From positions 525,364 through 589,363 of the forward strand of contig NZ_BMIV01000001.1 of NCBI RefSeq assembly GCF_014642735.1: a stretch of DNA of 64,000 nt, given 5' to 3'. The stretch is from Paracoccus acridae (lineage in GTDB: Bacteria; Pseudomonadota; Alphaproteobacteria; Rhodobacterales; Rhodobacteraceae). The notes below the pieces were generated by a model that had not been told where the DNA came from, ran no database searches, and saw only the letters and a program-made list of their open reading frames with translations. A program made the position numbers and the translations under genes. Of this stretch, positions 56,287 through 64,000 are shown in pieces (within the stretch, counting starts at the first letter, position 1; each line of letters begins with the position of its first letter).

Positions 56287-56307
56287 CCGGAAGGTCAATC
56301 CTTCCGG
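56287..56307. promoter_or_regulatory. Perfect hairpin about 85 bases upstream of ffh
   Basis: CCGGAAGG (56287-56294) and CCTTCCGG (56300-56307) form an 8-bp stem with loop TCAAT. There is no T-run, so it is more likely an operator or leader structure of the ffh block than a terminator. Confidence 0.35.
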
Positions 56308-56325
56308 GAATCTGGGGGCTGATAC

Positions 56326-56357
56326 GAAAAAACGGCCCGCGAGTCAACGCAGGCCGT
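56326..56357 (-). terminator. Rho-independent terminator of azoR
   Basis: On the minus strand ACGGCC, one G-U pair, GCG / CGC and GGCCGT form a 10-bp stem with a 6-base loop (56348-56357 with 56332-56341), followed by TTTTTT. Begins about 23 bases after the azoR stop and separates it from the ffh block. Confidence 0.87.
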
Positions 56358-56379
56358 GATACTTGTTACAAGGGAAAAT

Positions 56380-56967
56380 TCAGGCCGCCAGCTTTTCCAG
56401 TGCGTCCTGCGCGCGGGCCAGGCCAGCTTCGCGGTCCATCGCCAGCCGGTCGGCCGCAACGAAGTCCACGTCGGTGATGCCCAGGAAGCCCAGCATGAAG
56501 CGGATATAGCCCGAGGCATGGTCCAGGTCCGACCCCATGGGCGTGCCCGCCGCGCTATAGGCGATGATGGCGCGCTTGCCCGTCAGCAGGCCTTCGGGGC
56601 CTTCGGCGGTATAGCGGAAGGATTTTCCGGCGCGCGCGATCTGGTCCAGCCAGTTCTTCAACTGCGCGGGCAGGTTGAAGTTATAGACCGGCAGCCCGAT
56701 CACCAGAACGTCGGCGGCCTGGACCTCGGCCAGGTAGGCGTCCGAGATCGCGATCAGGCGCTGTTGCTCGGGCGTCGGGCTTTCGGGGGCCATGCGGACG
56801 GCTTCGAACCAGGCGCTGTCGATGGCCGGAACGCCGTCGTTCAGGTCGCGATGGGTCACCGTCGCGTCCGGGTTGGATGCGGTCAGCTTGGCGACGATGT
56901 CGGCCGTCAGCTTGCGCGAGACCGAGGCGTCGCCCGTGATGGCGCTGTCGATATGCAGGATGTTCAT
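56380..56967 (-). CDS. azoR: FMN-dependent NADH-azoreductase
   Basis: Flavodoxin-like quinone/azo reductase, 195 aa, that reduces quinones by two electrons and so protects from electrophile stress. Motifs: LHIDSAITGDASVSRKLTA (FMN phosphate site), GLPVYNFNLPAQLKNWLDQI and a GKRAIIAYSAAGTPMG stretch near 110-125, where homologues have a glycine-rich FMN-contacting loop. Divergent from a LysR regulator 105 bases away, the usual arrangement for a regulator and its target. Confidence 0.92.
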   Translation of the reverse strand: MNILHIDSAITGDASVSRKLTADIVAKLTASNPDATVTHRDLNDGVPAIDSAWFEAVRMAPESPTPEQQRLIAISDAYLAEVQAADVLVIGLPVYNFNLPAQLKNWLDQIARAGKSFRYTAEGPEGLLTGKRAIIAYSAAGTPMGSDLDHASGYIRFMLGFLGITDVDFVAADRLAMDREAGLARAQDALEKLAA

Positions 56968-57072
56968 CGGAATGTCCGTTCAGGTTCAGGAATGGTGCGC
57001 TGATGTTGATTTAGGGCTAGGCTCGAACGGGGGAAATGGTGATAAACGCGCAATATCTGTGCGGAGATGCAC

Positions 57073-57918
57073 ATGACGATTGACAGTTGGGACGATCTTC
57101 GCATTGCGCTGGCCGTGGCGCGCAGCGGCACCGTCAGCGGCGCGGCCGAGGCCCTGGGTGTCCACCACGCCACCGTCATCCGCCGCATCGACGGGCTGGA
57201 AGCACAGCTTGGCGTCAAGCTGTTCCAGCGGCATCCCCGGGGCTATGCCCTGACCGAGGCGGGACAGGCGATGCTGAAGGTCGCGGGCGACGCGGATGAA
57301 CGCTTTGCCCAGTTGACCGCGCAGATCGCGGGCGGAGGTGACCGGATCGAGGGGGAACTGGTCGTGACCTCGCTTCCCGAACTGGCCGATGTGGTCATGC
57401 CTCGACTGATCCGCCTGATGCGCCAGCATCCGGGATTGAGGGTGAACTATCTGACCGACGTGCGCCTGTTCCGTCTGGACGCGGGCGAAGCGCATGTCGC
57501 GATCCGCGCGGGCAGCCAGCCGACGGAACCGGACTATGTCGTCCGTCCGATGGGCACGCTGCGCCATCCGGTCTATGCCGCCCCTGCCTATGTCGCTTTG
57601 CACGGAGAGGTGGCGGGGATCGACGGGCATCGCCTGGCCCTGATGGGTCCGCAGGCCCGCAATGCGCCGCTGATGCGCTGGTTGCAGGACCGTGTGGACC
57701 CGCGGCAGATCGTCATCACCGCCAATGACGAATCCGCACGCGAAGCCGTGATCCGCGCGGGCCTTGCGATTGGCCCCCTGTCGCCGTCCCGCGCCGAGGG
57801 ACTGGTCGAGGTGATGGCCCTGCCCGAATGGGAATCGCGGCTGTGGCTGGTCACGCATGTCGATCTGCACCGCACGCCCAAGGTGCAAGCGGCCGTGGCG
57901 GCGCTGCGCGACGCATGA
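57073..57918 (+). CDS. LysR family transcriptional regulator
   Basis: A 281-aa LysR-type regulator: N-terminal winged helix-turn-helix (SWDDLRIALAVARSGTVSGAAEALGVHHATVIRRIDGLE) and a C-terminal effector-binding domain. The ATG at 57073 is preferred over that at 57067 because GGAG lies at correct spacing only for the former. Its position suggests control of the divergent azoR and perhaps of the two genes that follow it. The inducer is unknown. Confidence 0.92.
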   Translation: MTIDSWDDLRIALAVARSGTVSGAAEALGVHHATVIRRIDGLEAQLGVKLFQRHPRGYALTEAGQAMLKVAGDADERFAQLTAQIAGGGDRIEGELVVTSLPELADVVMPRLIRLMRQHPGLRVNYLTDVRLFRLDAGEAHVAIRAGSQPTEPDYVVRPMGTLRHPVYAAPAYVALHGEVAGIDGHRLALMGPQARNAPLMRWLQDRVDPRQIVITANDESAREAVIRAGLAIGPLSPSRAEGLVEVMALPEWESRLWLVTHVDLHRTPKVQAAVAALRDA

Positions 57919-57971
57919 CCCCTTCACAGCCTGCAAGCCGCAGGCCAAGGTGGCCGCATCGGAGGAACCCC

Positions 57972-58541
57972 ATGACCCATCCCATCAGCCGCTTTGCCGT
58001 GCCCGACCTTGAAACCCTGCCGCAGGACATGCAGGACGCCATCGCCAAGGTGGCCGAGAAGTCGGGCTTCGTGCCCAATGTCTTCCTGGCCCTGGCGCAC
58101 CGTCCCGACGAATTCCGCGCCTTCTTCGCCTATCACCAGGCGCTGATGGACAAGGACATCGGCCTGACCAAGGCGGAACGGGAAATGATCGTGGTCGCGG
58201 TCAGCGGCATCAACAACTGCCAGTATTGCGTGGTGGCCCATGGCGCGATCCTGCGCATCCGCGCCAAGAACCCGCTGATCGCCGACCAGGTGGCGATCAA
58301 CTGGCGCAAGGCGGATCTGACCGACCGGCAGCGGGCGATGCTGGCCTATGCCGAAAAGGTGACGGTCGCGGCCCACCAGATCGGCGATTCCGACCACCAG
58401 GCGTTGCGCGACGCCGGCTTCGACGCCGACGAAATCTGGGACATCGGCGCCATCGCGGCCTTTTTCGGCATGTCGAACCGCATGGCCAATGCAGGCGATT
58501 TCCGCGCCAACGACGAATTCTACATGCTGGGCCGCGCGTGA
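57972..58541 (+). CDS. Peroxidase-related (AhpD-like) protein
   Basis: A 189-aa member of the carboxymuconolactone decarboxylase/AhpD superfamily, uncharacterised peroxidase-related subgroup. The CxxC active site is Cys83 and Cys86 in NNCQYCVVAHG with His90 as proton relay, as in AhpD. Another family mark is WRKADLTDRQRAMLAYAEKV. The start follows GGAGGA. It is coupled to the next gene by a GTGA overlap. Together with azoR this suggests an oxidative or electrophile response cluster. Confidence 0.9.
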   Translation: MTHPISRFAVPDLETLPQDMQDAIAKVAEKSGFVPNVFLALAHRPDEFRAFFAYHQALMDKDIGLTKAEREMIVVAVSGINNCQYCVVAHGAILRIRAKNPLIADQVAINWRKADLTDRQRAMLAYAEKVTVAAHQIGDSDHQALRDAGFDADEIWDIGAIAAFFGMSNRMANAGDFRANDEFYMLGRA

Positions 58542-59455
58542 ACCGCACCGAGGCCCTGCGCGGCCATGCGGCCATGCTGCTGTTCTCGGCGCTGGTCGCG
58601 GGATCGTTTTCCCTGGGCGTCAGGGCTGCGAACCTGATCGACCCAGCGGCGATCACGGTCGCGCGCTTCGTCATCGCCGCCGGTGTGCTGGCGGGAATCA
58701 CACTGGCGATACCGGGGCGGGGCCGCCCGCGCGCCCTGATCGAGGCGCCGTGGCGTTACCTTCTGCTGGGCGGCGCCTTTGCCGGGTATTTCGTCCTGAT
58801 GTTCGAAGGGTTGAAGACCGCCCCCGCTGTCGCGGCAAGCGCGGTCTTCACGCTGACGCCGATCATGGCGGCGGGGTTTGGCTGGCTTCTGCTGAACCAG
58901 CGGATGACTGGGCATCTTGCGCTTGCCCTGGCGCTGGGCGGGGCAGGGGCGCTGTGGGTGATCTTTCGCGGCGACTCGGCGGCACTGATGCGGCTGGAAA
59001 TCGGCCGGGGCGAGGCGATCTATTTCATCGGTTGCGCGTTGCACGCCCTTTACGCGGCCCTGGTCCGCAGGCTCAGCCGGAACGAAGGGCCGCTGATTTC
59101 CAGTCTTGGGACATTGGTGGCGGGCGGCATCCTGACCGCGGTGTGGGGCTGGGACGCGCTGGTCTCGACGGACTGGGGACAGCTTCCCGCGATCGTCTGG
59201 ATCACGATCTTCTATGTCGCTGTCTTCGCCAGCGCCTTCACCACGCTGCTGGTTCAATACGCGGCGATGCGCCTGCCCGCCGCAAAGGTCATGGCCTATA
59301 CCTATCTGACGCCGCTGTGGGTAATCGGGCTGGAAGCCGCACTGGGACAGGGAATGCCCGGCGCCGTGATGCTGCCCGGCATCCTGGCCACGGTGGGTGC
59401 CCTGGCCTTGCTGTTGAAGACCGACGAGCCTGCCGTCAGGACATCGCTGCGCTGA
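58538..59455 (+). CDS. EamA/DMT family transporter
   Basis: Ten-helix drug/metabolite transporter, 305 aa, with two EamA repeats (about 10-135 and 150-290); AAVFASAFTTLLVQY-like FYVAVFASAFTTLLVQYAA and KVMAYTYLTPLWVIG are typical of the second repeat. The start is GTG at 58538 within the stop of the AhpD-like gene (GTGA); no better start lies downstream near the first helix. Substrate unknown. The 3' end overlaps the convergent small gene by 20 bases. Confidence 0.9.
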   Translation: MNRTEALRGHAAMLLFSALVAGSFSLGVRAANLIDPAAITVARFVIAAGVLAGITLAIPGRGRPRALIEAPWRYLLLGGAFAGYFVLMFEGLKTAPAVAASAVFTLTPIMAAGFGWLLLNQRMTGHLALALALGGAGALWVIFRGDSAALMRLEIGRGEAIYFIGCALHALYAALVRRLSRNEGPLISSLGTLVAGGILTAVWGWDALVSTDWGQLPAIVWITIFYVAVFASAFTTLLVQYAAMRLPAAKVMAYTYLTPLWVIGLEAALGQGMPGAVMLPGILATVGALALLLKTDEPAVRTSLR

Positions 59456-59714
59456 TGCGCGCCCAAAGGCCGGGGGCGGGCCTTGGCGCGACCGCGTGTC
59501 CTGTCAGGACGCGGCCCCCTGCCTCGATGCTGACGCGGCCGTCGCGCAGGCGGCGGACGATCGGTCCCTGAGCCTGCTGGCGCGCACCGATGGCGATGGT
59601 GGCGTAATCCGATGCCCGGCGATGCGCCGGAAGATCGTCCTGCCAAAGCGCGGCGGGGCTGACAACGGCGGTGGGGACGGACAGGGCAAGGCCGGTGATG
59701 AAATTCGGGGTCAT
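59436..59714 (-). CDS. Hypothetical protein, 92 aa
   Basis: A small protein that I do not recognise. MTPNFITGLALSVPTAVVSP begins it with a mildly hydrophobic stretch, then a basic middle part (QQAQGPIVRRLRDGRVSIEA) and a basic/aromatic end. A GGGAGA ribosome binding site precedes the ATG at 7 bases. It overlaps the transporter gene by 20 bases in convergent direction. No motif, cysteine pair or clear membrane helix is seen. Likely real because of the site and start, but unproven. Confidence 0.6.
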   Translation of the reverse strand: MTPNFITGLALSVPTAVVSPAALWQDDLPAHRRASDYATIAIGARQQAQGPIVRRLRDGRVSIEAGGRVLTGHAVAPRPAPGLWARISAAMS

Positions 59715-59946
59715 GGCGGGTTCTCCCTTTCCCGTGCTTGGCTTGAGGACATTAGGACAGAAGCGGCCCTTTCCTGCAAGAAAAATCTACCATGATGGTC
59801 GTGATTGTTTCGCCCGTCGGAACATGACGATAAGGGCAGGCGCGGCATTGTGGCATCAGCCGGGCGGCGTTCTGTCCAGGATCCTTTCCTTCGCAGGGCC
59901 GCCCCGCTAGGGTCCGCGCGACAAGGGACCGACAAGGGGCGGCTTC

Positions 59947-60717
59947 GTGGCGCATATCATCGTTGTGGGCAACGAAAAGGGTGGTTCGGGCAAGTCCACC
60001 ACCTCGATGCATGTGGCGACGGCGCTTGTCCGAATGGGCCACCGTGTCGGGGGACTGGATCTGGACGTGCGCCAGCGCAGCTTTGCCCGTTACCTGGAAA
60101 ACCGCGCCCATTTCCTGCAGCGCGAGGGGCTGGATCTGCCCATGCCCGTGATCGGCACCATGGGCGAGGGCGGCGACCCGCTGACGCCCGCCCTAACCGA
60201 ATTGGAGAAGTCCTGCGATTTCATCCTGCTGGACTGTCCCGGTTCGCACACGAAGCTGAGCCAGATGGCCCATACCCTTGCCGACACGCTGATCACGCCG
60301 ATGAACGACAGCTTCGTCGATTTCGACCTGCTGGCGCGCCTGTCGCCCGAGGGCAAGATCCTCGGCCCCTCGATCTATGCGGAAATGGTCTGGGCGGCGC
60401 GGCAGATGCGGGCCCAGGCGGGGGCGGGACCGATCGACTGGCTGGTGCTGCGCAACCGCCTTGGCACGCAGCAGATGCACAACAAGCGCAAGGTCGGCGG
60501 GGCGTTGCAGACGCTGTCCAAGCGCATCGGGTTCCGCGTGGCGCCGGGGTTTTCGGAACGCGTCATCTTCCGCGAACTTTTCCCGCGCGGGCTGACGCTG
60601 CTGGACCTGAAGGACATCGGCACCGAACAGTTGTCGATGTCCAACATCGCCGCGCGGCAGGAACTGCGCGACCTGTTTGCGGAACTGAACCTGCCCGGCG
60701 TCACGGTCAACTTCTAG
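59947..60717 (+). CDS. mipZ: Division plane positioning ATPase MipZ
   Basis: ParA-like ATPase that forms a gradient from the poles and inhibits FtsZ, placing the division site at mid-cell in alphaproteobacteria. 256 aa. The deviant Walker A is EKGGSGKST (residues 10-18), followed by LDLDVRQRSFARYLENR and the Walker B-like LLDCPGS, all distinctive for MipZ. The start is a GTG at 59947, preceded by a purine-rich AAGGGGCGG stretch. No parB is nearby. Confidence 0.93.
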   Translation: MAHIIVVGNEKGGSGKSTTSMHVATALVRMGHRVGGLDLDVRQRSFARYLENRAHFLQREGLDLPMPVIGTMGEGGDPLTPALTELEKSCDFILLDCPGSHTKLSQMAHTLADTLITPMNDSFVDFDLLARLSPEGKILGPSIYAEMVWAARQMRAQAGAGPIDWLVLRNRLGTQQMHNKRKVGGALQTLSKRIGFRVAPGFSERVIFRELFPRGLTLLDLKDIGTEQLSMSNIAARQELRDLFAELNLPGVTVNF

Positions 60718-60779
60718 GCAGCATCGCGCAGGCGCGTTGTTGCCGGCCTGATGAACACCTATCTTGCCGGCAGATCATC

Positions 60780-61964
60780 ATGGCAGTCTGTCTCATGCGC
60801 GTTGCTTTCGCCTTTTTTCTTGCAATGGCCTTGCCGCTGTCCGCATCGGCCAACGAGGCCGCAACCGCATCCGAGGCACCGGCGCGTGTCGCACCCGCCG
60901 TGACCGTCGAAGCCGCCTCGCAGGCCGAGGTTCAGGCCCGCGTGCCGGTATCGGGCAGCATCGTCGCGCGGCAACTGGTGCAGGTCTTTCCCCAGGTATC
61001 CGGGCCGGAAATCACCGAAATCCTGGTCGAGGCGGGCGACAGCGTGACCAAGGGCCAGGTTCTGGCCCGGCTGTCCACCGACACGCTGTCGGCGCAACTG
61101 GAACAGGCGCGCGCGGAATATCTGCGGGCCGAAGCCAGCGTGGGGCAGGCGCAAAGCACCATCGACAGCGCCGATGCCCTGCTGACGCAAGCGCAGTCGA
61201 TCCTGGAACGGGTGCGCCAGTTGCGTCAAGGGGGCACCGCATCCCAATCCGCCCTGGATGACGCCATCGCCGCCGAGGCGAATGCCCGCGCCCAGGCGGC
61301 ATCGGCGGCCGATGGGCTGGCCGTCGCCCGTGCCGCCCTGGCCCAGGCCGAGGCTTCGCGGCGGATTGCCGAATTGAACCTTGAGCGGGCCACCATCACC
61401 GCGCCCGTGGCCGGAGTGGTGGTGACGCGCAACGCGGAACTGGGCGCCCTGGCCGGCGGGGGCGGGGATGCGCTGTTCGTCCTGCTGGCGGATGGCGCGG
61501 TCGAGATGTCGGCCGAGGTGATCGAAACCGCGCTTGGCCGCCTGAAGGTAGGCGACCCGGCCGAAATCACCGTGGCGGGCGTGGGGACGGTAGCCGGGAC
61601 GGTGAGGCTGGTCCCGGCATCGGTCGATCCGGTGACGCGGCTGGGGATCATGCGGATCGCGCTGGATGACGGCACGGCCATCCGCATCGGCCAGTTTGCC
61701 AGCGGCTGGGTCATCACCGACCGACGGCAGGCGGTGACGGTTCCGGCCTCGGCGGTTCTGGCGGATGACAGCGGCGAACGTGTGCAGGTCGTCAAGGACA
61801 GCATGGTCGAAACCCGTCCCATCCGCGCGGGCCTGCTGTGGGATGGGCGGCGCGAAATCATCGAGGGACTGGCGCAAGGCGAACAGGTGATCGCCCGGTC
61901 CGGCGCCTTCTTCCGCACCGGCGACCAGGTCCGCCCGGTGGCCGCCGAAGGGGACCGGCCATGA
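60780..61964 (+). CDS. RND efflux transporter periplasmic adaptor subunit
   Basis: Membrane-fusion protein linking the inner-membrane pump to an outer-membrane channel, about 394 aa. Signal peptide MRVAFAFFLAMALPLSASA cleaved before NEA. Then come the lipoyl/barrel-sandwich halves (GSIVARQLVQVFPQVSG and ATITAPVAGVVVTRNAELG), a coiled-coil hairpin (about 105-185), and the beta-barrel and membrane-proximal domains. Two starts are possible: ATG 60780 (MAVCLMRVAF) or 60795 (MRVAF); neither has a good binding site. The stop overlaps the pump start (ATGA). Confidence 0.92.
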   Translation: MAVCLMRVAFAFFLAMALPLSASANEAATASEAPARVAPAVTVEAASQAEVQARVPVSGSIVARQLVQVFPQVSGPEITEILVEAGDSVTKGQVLARLSTDTLSAQLEQARAEYLRAEASVGQAQSTIDSADALLTQAQSILERVRQLRQGGTASQSALDDAIAAEANARAQAASAADGLAVARAALAQAEASRRIAELNLERATITAPVAGVVVTRNAELGALAGGGGDALFVLLADGAVEMSAEVIETALGRLKVGDPAEITVAGVGTVAGTVRLVPASVDPVTRLGIMRIALDDGTAIRIGQFASGWVITDRRQAVTVPASAVLADDSGERVQVVKDSMVETRPIRAGLLWDGRREIIEGLAQGEQVIARSGAFFRTGDQVRPVAAEGDRP

Positions 61965-64000
61965 ACTTCGCGACCCTGTCGATCCGCCATCCAGTCCCGC
62001 CCGTCGCGATCTTCCTGGTCCTGTTGATCGTCGGGCTTTACAGCTTCAACCGCCTGCCGGTCACGGCAATGCCCAACATCGACCTGCCCTTGGTGCAGGT
62101 CACCATCAACCAGCCCGGCGCCGCGCCGTCCGAACTGACCAGCCAGGTTCTGCAGCCGGTCGAGGACAGCATCGCATCCGTGACCGGTGTGCGCCACATC
62201 ACCTCGACCGCGACGGACAGCGCCGCCGTGATCGTGGTCGAGTTCGAGCTGGAAACGAACAGCGACCGGGCCGTCAACGACATCAAGGACGCGGTGTCGA
62301 ACGTCCGCCAGCAATTGCCCGAAAGCATCAACGAACCATTGGTGCAGCGGCTGGACGTCACGGGGATGCCGATCCTGACCTATGCGGTCAGCGACCCGGC
62401 CCAGTCGCTTGAATCCTTGTCGAAGTTCGTGGACGACGTGATCGGGCGCGAGTTGTCCATCGTGGACGGTGTCGGCAAGACCAGCCGCATCGGCGGCGCC
62501 GCGCGAGAGATCAAGGTCGAGCTGGATCCCGACCGGCTGTTGGCCCACGGGCTGACGGCGGCGGATGTCTCGAACCAGCTTCGCGCCCGCAACATCGACC
62601 TGGGCGGCGGGCGCGGCGATCTGGCGGGGCGCGAATACTCGATCCGCACCCTGGGCGCGGCGGACAGCGTCGAACAGCTTGCCGGGGCGCCGATCAGCAT
62701 CGCGGAGGGGCGCACGATCCGGCTGGACCAGTTGGGCCAGGTGATCGACGGCCCGGCCGAGGAACGCAGCTTCGCCCTGCTGGACGGCCAGCCGGTCGTG
62801 GCCTTCGGCATCTATCGCACCACAGGCGCCTCGGATCTGGGGGCGGGGAACGCGGCCAAGGAACGGCTGGCGCAGATCGCCGACCGCTATCCCAATGTCC
62901 GCATCAGCCTGATCGACGACGCGACCACCTATACCGAGGCCAGCTACAAAAGCGCGATGCACACGCTGTACGAAGGCGCGGCCTTGGCGGTGATCGTGGT
63001 TTTCCTGTTCCTGCGCAACTGGCGCGCCACCCTTGTCGCAGCCGTGGCGCTGCCTCTGTCGATCATCCCGACCTTTTTCGTGATGCACTGGCTGGGCTTC
63101 ACGCTGAACGGCATCAGCCTGCTGGGCATCACGCTGGTCACCGGCATCCTGGTCGATGACGCCATCGTCGAGATCGAGAACATCGTCCGCCATATCGGCA
63201 TGGGCGTGCCCCCATACGAGGCCAGCGAGGAAGCCGCCAACGAGATCGGCCTGACGGTGATCGCGATCAGCTTTTCCATCGTCGCGGTCTTTGCGCCGGT
63301 CAGCTTCATGGGCGGGATTCCGGGGCAGTATTTCAAGCAGTTCGGGCTGACGGTCGCGGTCTCGGTCCTGTTTTCGCTGCTGGTGGCGCGGATCATCACG
63401 CCGATGATGGCCGCCTATCTGATGCGCGGCACCGTCCACGGCACCGAGGCAAGCGATGGCTTCGTGATGCGCGCCCTGATGCGCGTCGTCGGCTGGACCA
63501 TGCGCCATCGCGGGCTGACGCTGCTGACCGGGGTGGGGATCTTCGCGGGATCCATCTATTCCGCGACCCTGCTGCCGACCGAGTTCATCCCGGCATCCGA
63601 CATCGGCCGCAGCCAGATCCAGGTCGAACTGCCCCCCGGCGCGACCATCAACGACACCGAGGACGCCGCCCGCCGCCTGTCGGCGCAGATCGACGAGGTG
63701 CCCGAGGTGCAGTCGGTCTTCGTCTATAGCGACGGGTCCGACGTGACCGAGGCGCGGGTGATGATCAACTATGGCAAGAAGGAAACGCGAGAACGGTCGC
63801 AATTCGTGCTGGAGGAGGAGCTGAAGCAGCGCCTGTCCGGCACCGCCGACATGCGCATCAACTTCCAGAACGAGAACGGCCAGAACGACCTGACCATCAA
63901 TGTCCTTGGCACCACCGAAGACGGCGCGGCCCTGGCGGCCGAACGGCTGGCAACGGCGATGGCAGAGCTTCCCTCGCTTGAGAACGTGACGACCACGGCC
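61961..64000 (+). CDS. RND family efflux pump inner-membrane transporter, 3'-truncated
   Basis: First 680 codons of an AcrB/MexF-like proton antiporter (full length about 1030-1050 aa); the frame stays open to the window end. It starts MNFATLSIRHPVPPVAIFLV (TM1), followed by the porter domain with VTINQPGAAPSELTSQVLQPVE. Then TM2-TM6 include the proton-relay pair Asp-Asp in GILVDDAIVEIENIVRH, and the second periplasmic half follows. ATG overlaps the adaptor stop. The TITLE-like motif of hydrophobic/amphiphilic exporters is partly kept. Substrate not known; an outer-membrane channel gene is not in view. Confidence 0.94.
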   Translation, partial: MNFATLSIRHPVPPVAIFLVLLIVGLYSFNRLPVTAMPNIDLPLVQVTINQPGAAPSELTSQVLQPVEDSIASVTGVRHITSTATDSAAVIVVEFELETNSDRAVNDIKDAVSNVRQQLPESINEPLVQRLDVTGMPILTYAVSDPAQSLESLSKFVDDVIGRELSIVDGVGKTSRIGGAAREIKVELDPDRLLAHGLTAADVSNQLRARNIDLGGGRGDLAGREYSIRTLGAADSVEQLAGAPISIAEGRTIRLDQLGQVIDGPAEERSFALLDGQPVVAFGIYRTTGASDLGAGNAAKERLAQIADRYPNVRISLIDDATTYTEASYKSAMHTLYEGAALAVIVVFLFLRNWRATLVAAVALPLSIIPTFFVMHWLGFTLNGISLLGITLVTGILVDDAIVEIENIVRHIGMGVPPYEASEEAANEIGLTVIAISFSIVAVFAPVSFMGGIPGQYFKQFGLTVAVSVLFSLLVARIITPMMAAYLMRGTVHGTEASDGFVMRALMRVVGWTMRHRGLTLLTGVGIFAGSIYSATLLPTEFIPASDIGRSQIQVELPPGATINDTEDAARRLSAQIDEVPEVQSVFVYSDGSDVTEARVMINYGKKETRERSQFVLEEELKQRLSGTADMRINFQNENGQNDLTINVLGTTEDGAALAAERLATAMAELPSLENVTTTA

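Noticed and set aside
59805-60794. Long frame joining the region before mipZ with the RND adaptor into a single protein
   Set aside because: The part before about 60780 is an out-of-frame reading of mipZ; the adaptor begins with its own signal peptide.

Overview
The window is GC-rich chromosomal DNA of an alphaproteobacterium of the family Rhodobacteraceae, most probably Paracoccus or a close relative. The best evidence is the cytochrome c oxidase cluster. Subunit II reproduces the mature-protein numbering of Paracoccus denitrificans for every CuA ligand (H181, C216, E218, C220, H224, M227) and for the electron-entry Trp121, and the order ctaC-ctaB-small ORF-ctaG-ctaE-surf1 is the one known there. 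A crotonyl-CoA carboxylase/reductase and an ethylmalonyl-CoA mutase (ethylmalonyl-CoA pathway), MipZ and the tol-pal-tilS-ftsH order also fit. No phage, insertion sequence, CRISPR array, tRNA or rRNA was seen, and no gene-free stretch exceeds 300 bases; the largest gap is about 247.

Layout, 1-25 kb. A truncated M20 amidohydrolase is followed by purU. A convergent four-gene BMP-type ABC importer operon (minus strand) follows, then dnaE, then ruvC-ruvA-htpX-ruvB on the plus strand. The minus strand then carries two blocks: a chorismate mutase with folD, and the long cell-envelope block. Read in the direction of transcription the envelope block is ybgC-tolQ-tolR-tolA-tolB-pal-cpoB-tilS-ftsH, ending in a clear terminator.

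25-44 kb. 3-oxoacid CoA-transferase (scoAB) feeds a small unknown gene and ybgC. A TyrA-like dehydrogenase converges on topA, with dprA and tldD upstream of topA. The oxidase assembly and structural genes run on the plus strand to a perfect terminator after ctaE. surf1, thrC, an M16 peptidase, an acetyltransferase and a D-2-hydroxyacid-type FAD dehydrogenase follow in a tightly packed series. apt and a flavin reductase-like gene lie on the minus strand, and an acetyltransferase/EcsC pair on the plus strand.

44-64 kb. A RecD2-like helicase and gdhA (minus) face two tandem, paralogous four-cysteine microproteins (plus). ccr and ecm are divergent across a 208-base AT-richer regulatory region. 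The translation block, in transcription order ffh-chorismate mutase-rpsP-rimM-trmD-rplS-rpmE, lies on the minus strand. azoR and a LysR regulator are divergent, followed by an AhpD-like gene and a DMT exporter. mipZ and an RND efflux adaptor/pump pair close the window; the pump runs off the end.

Two things are not explained by ordinary genes. One is a six-copy intergenic element (G/C hairpin, C-run, GGATATTT box, conserved tail) that sits just after stop codons and points the same way as the gene. The other is the pair of microproteins. All function calls come from reading motifs and gene order; no database search was run.
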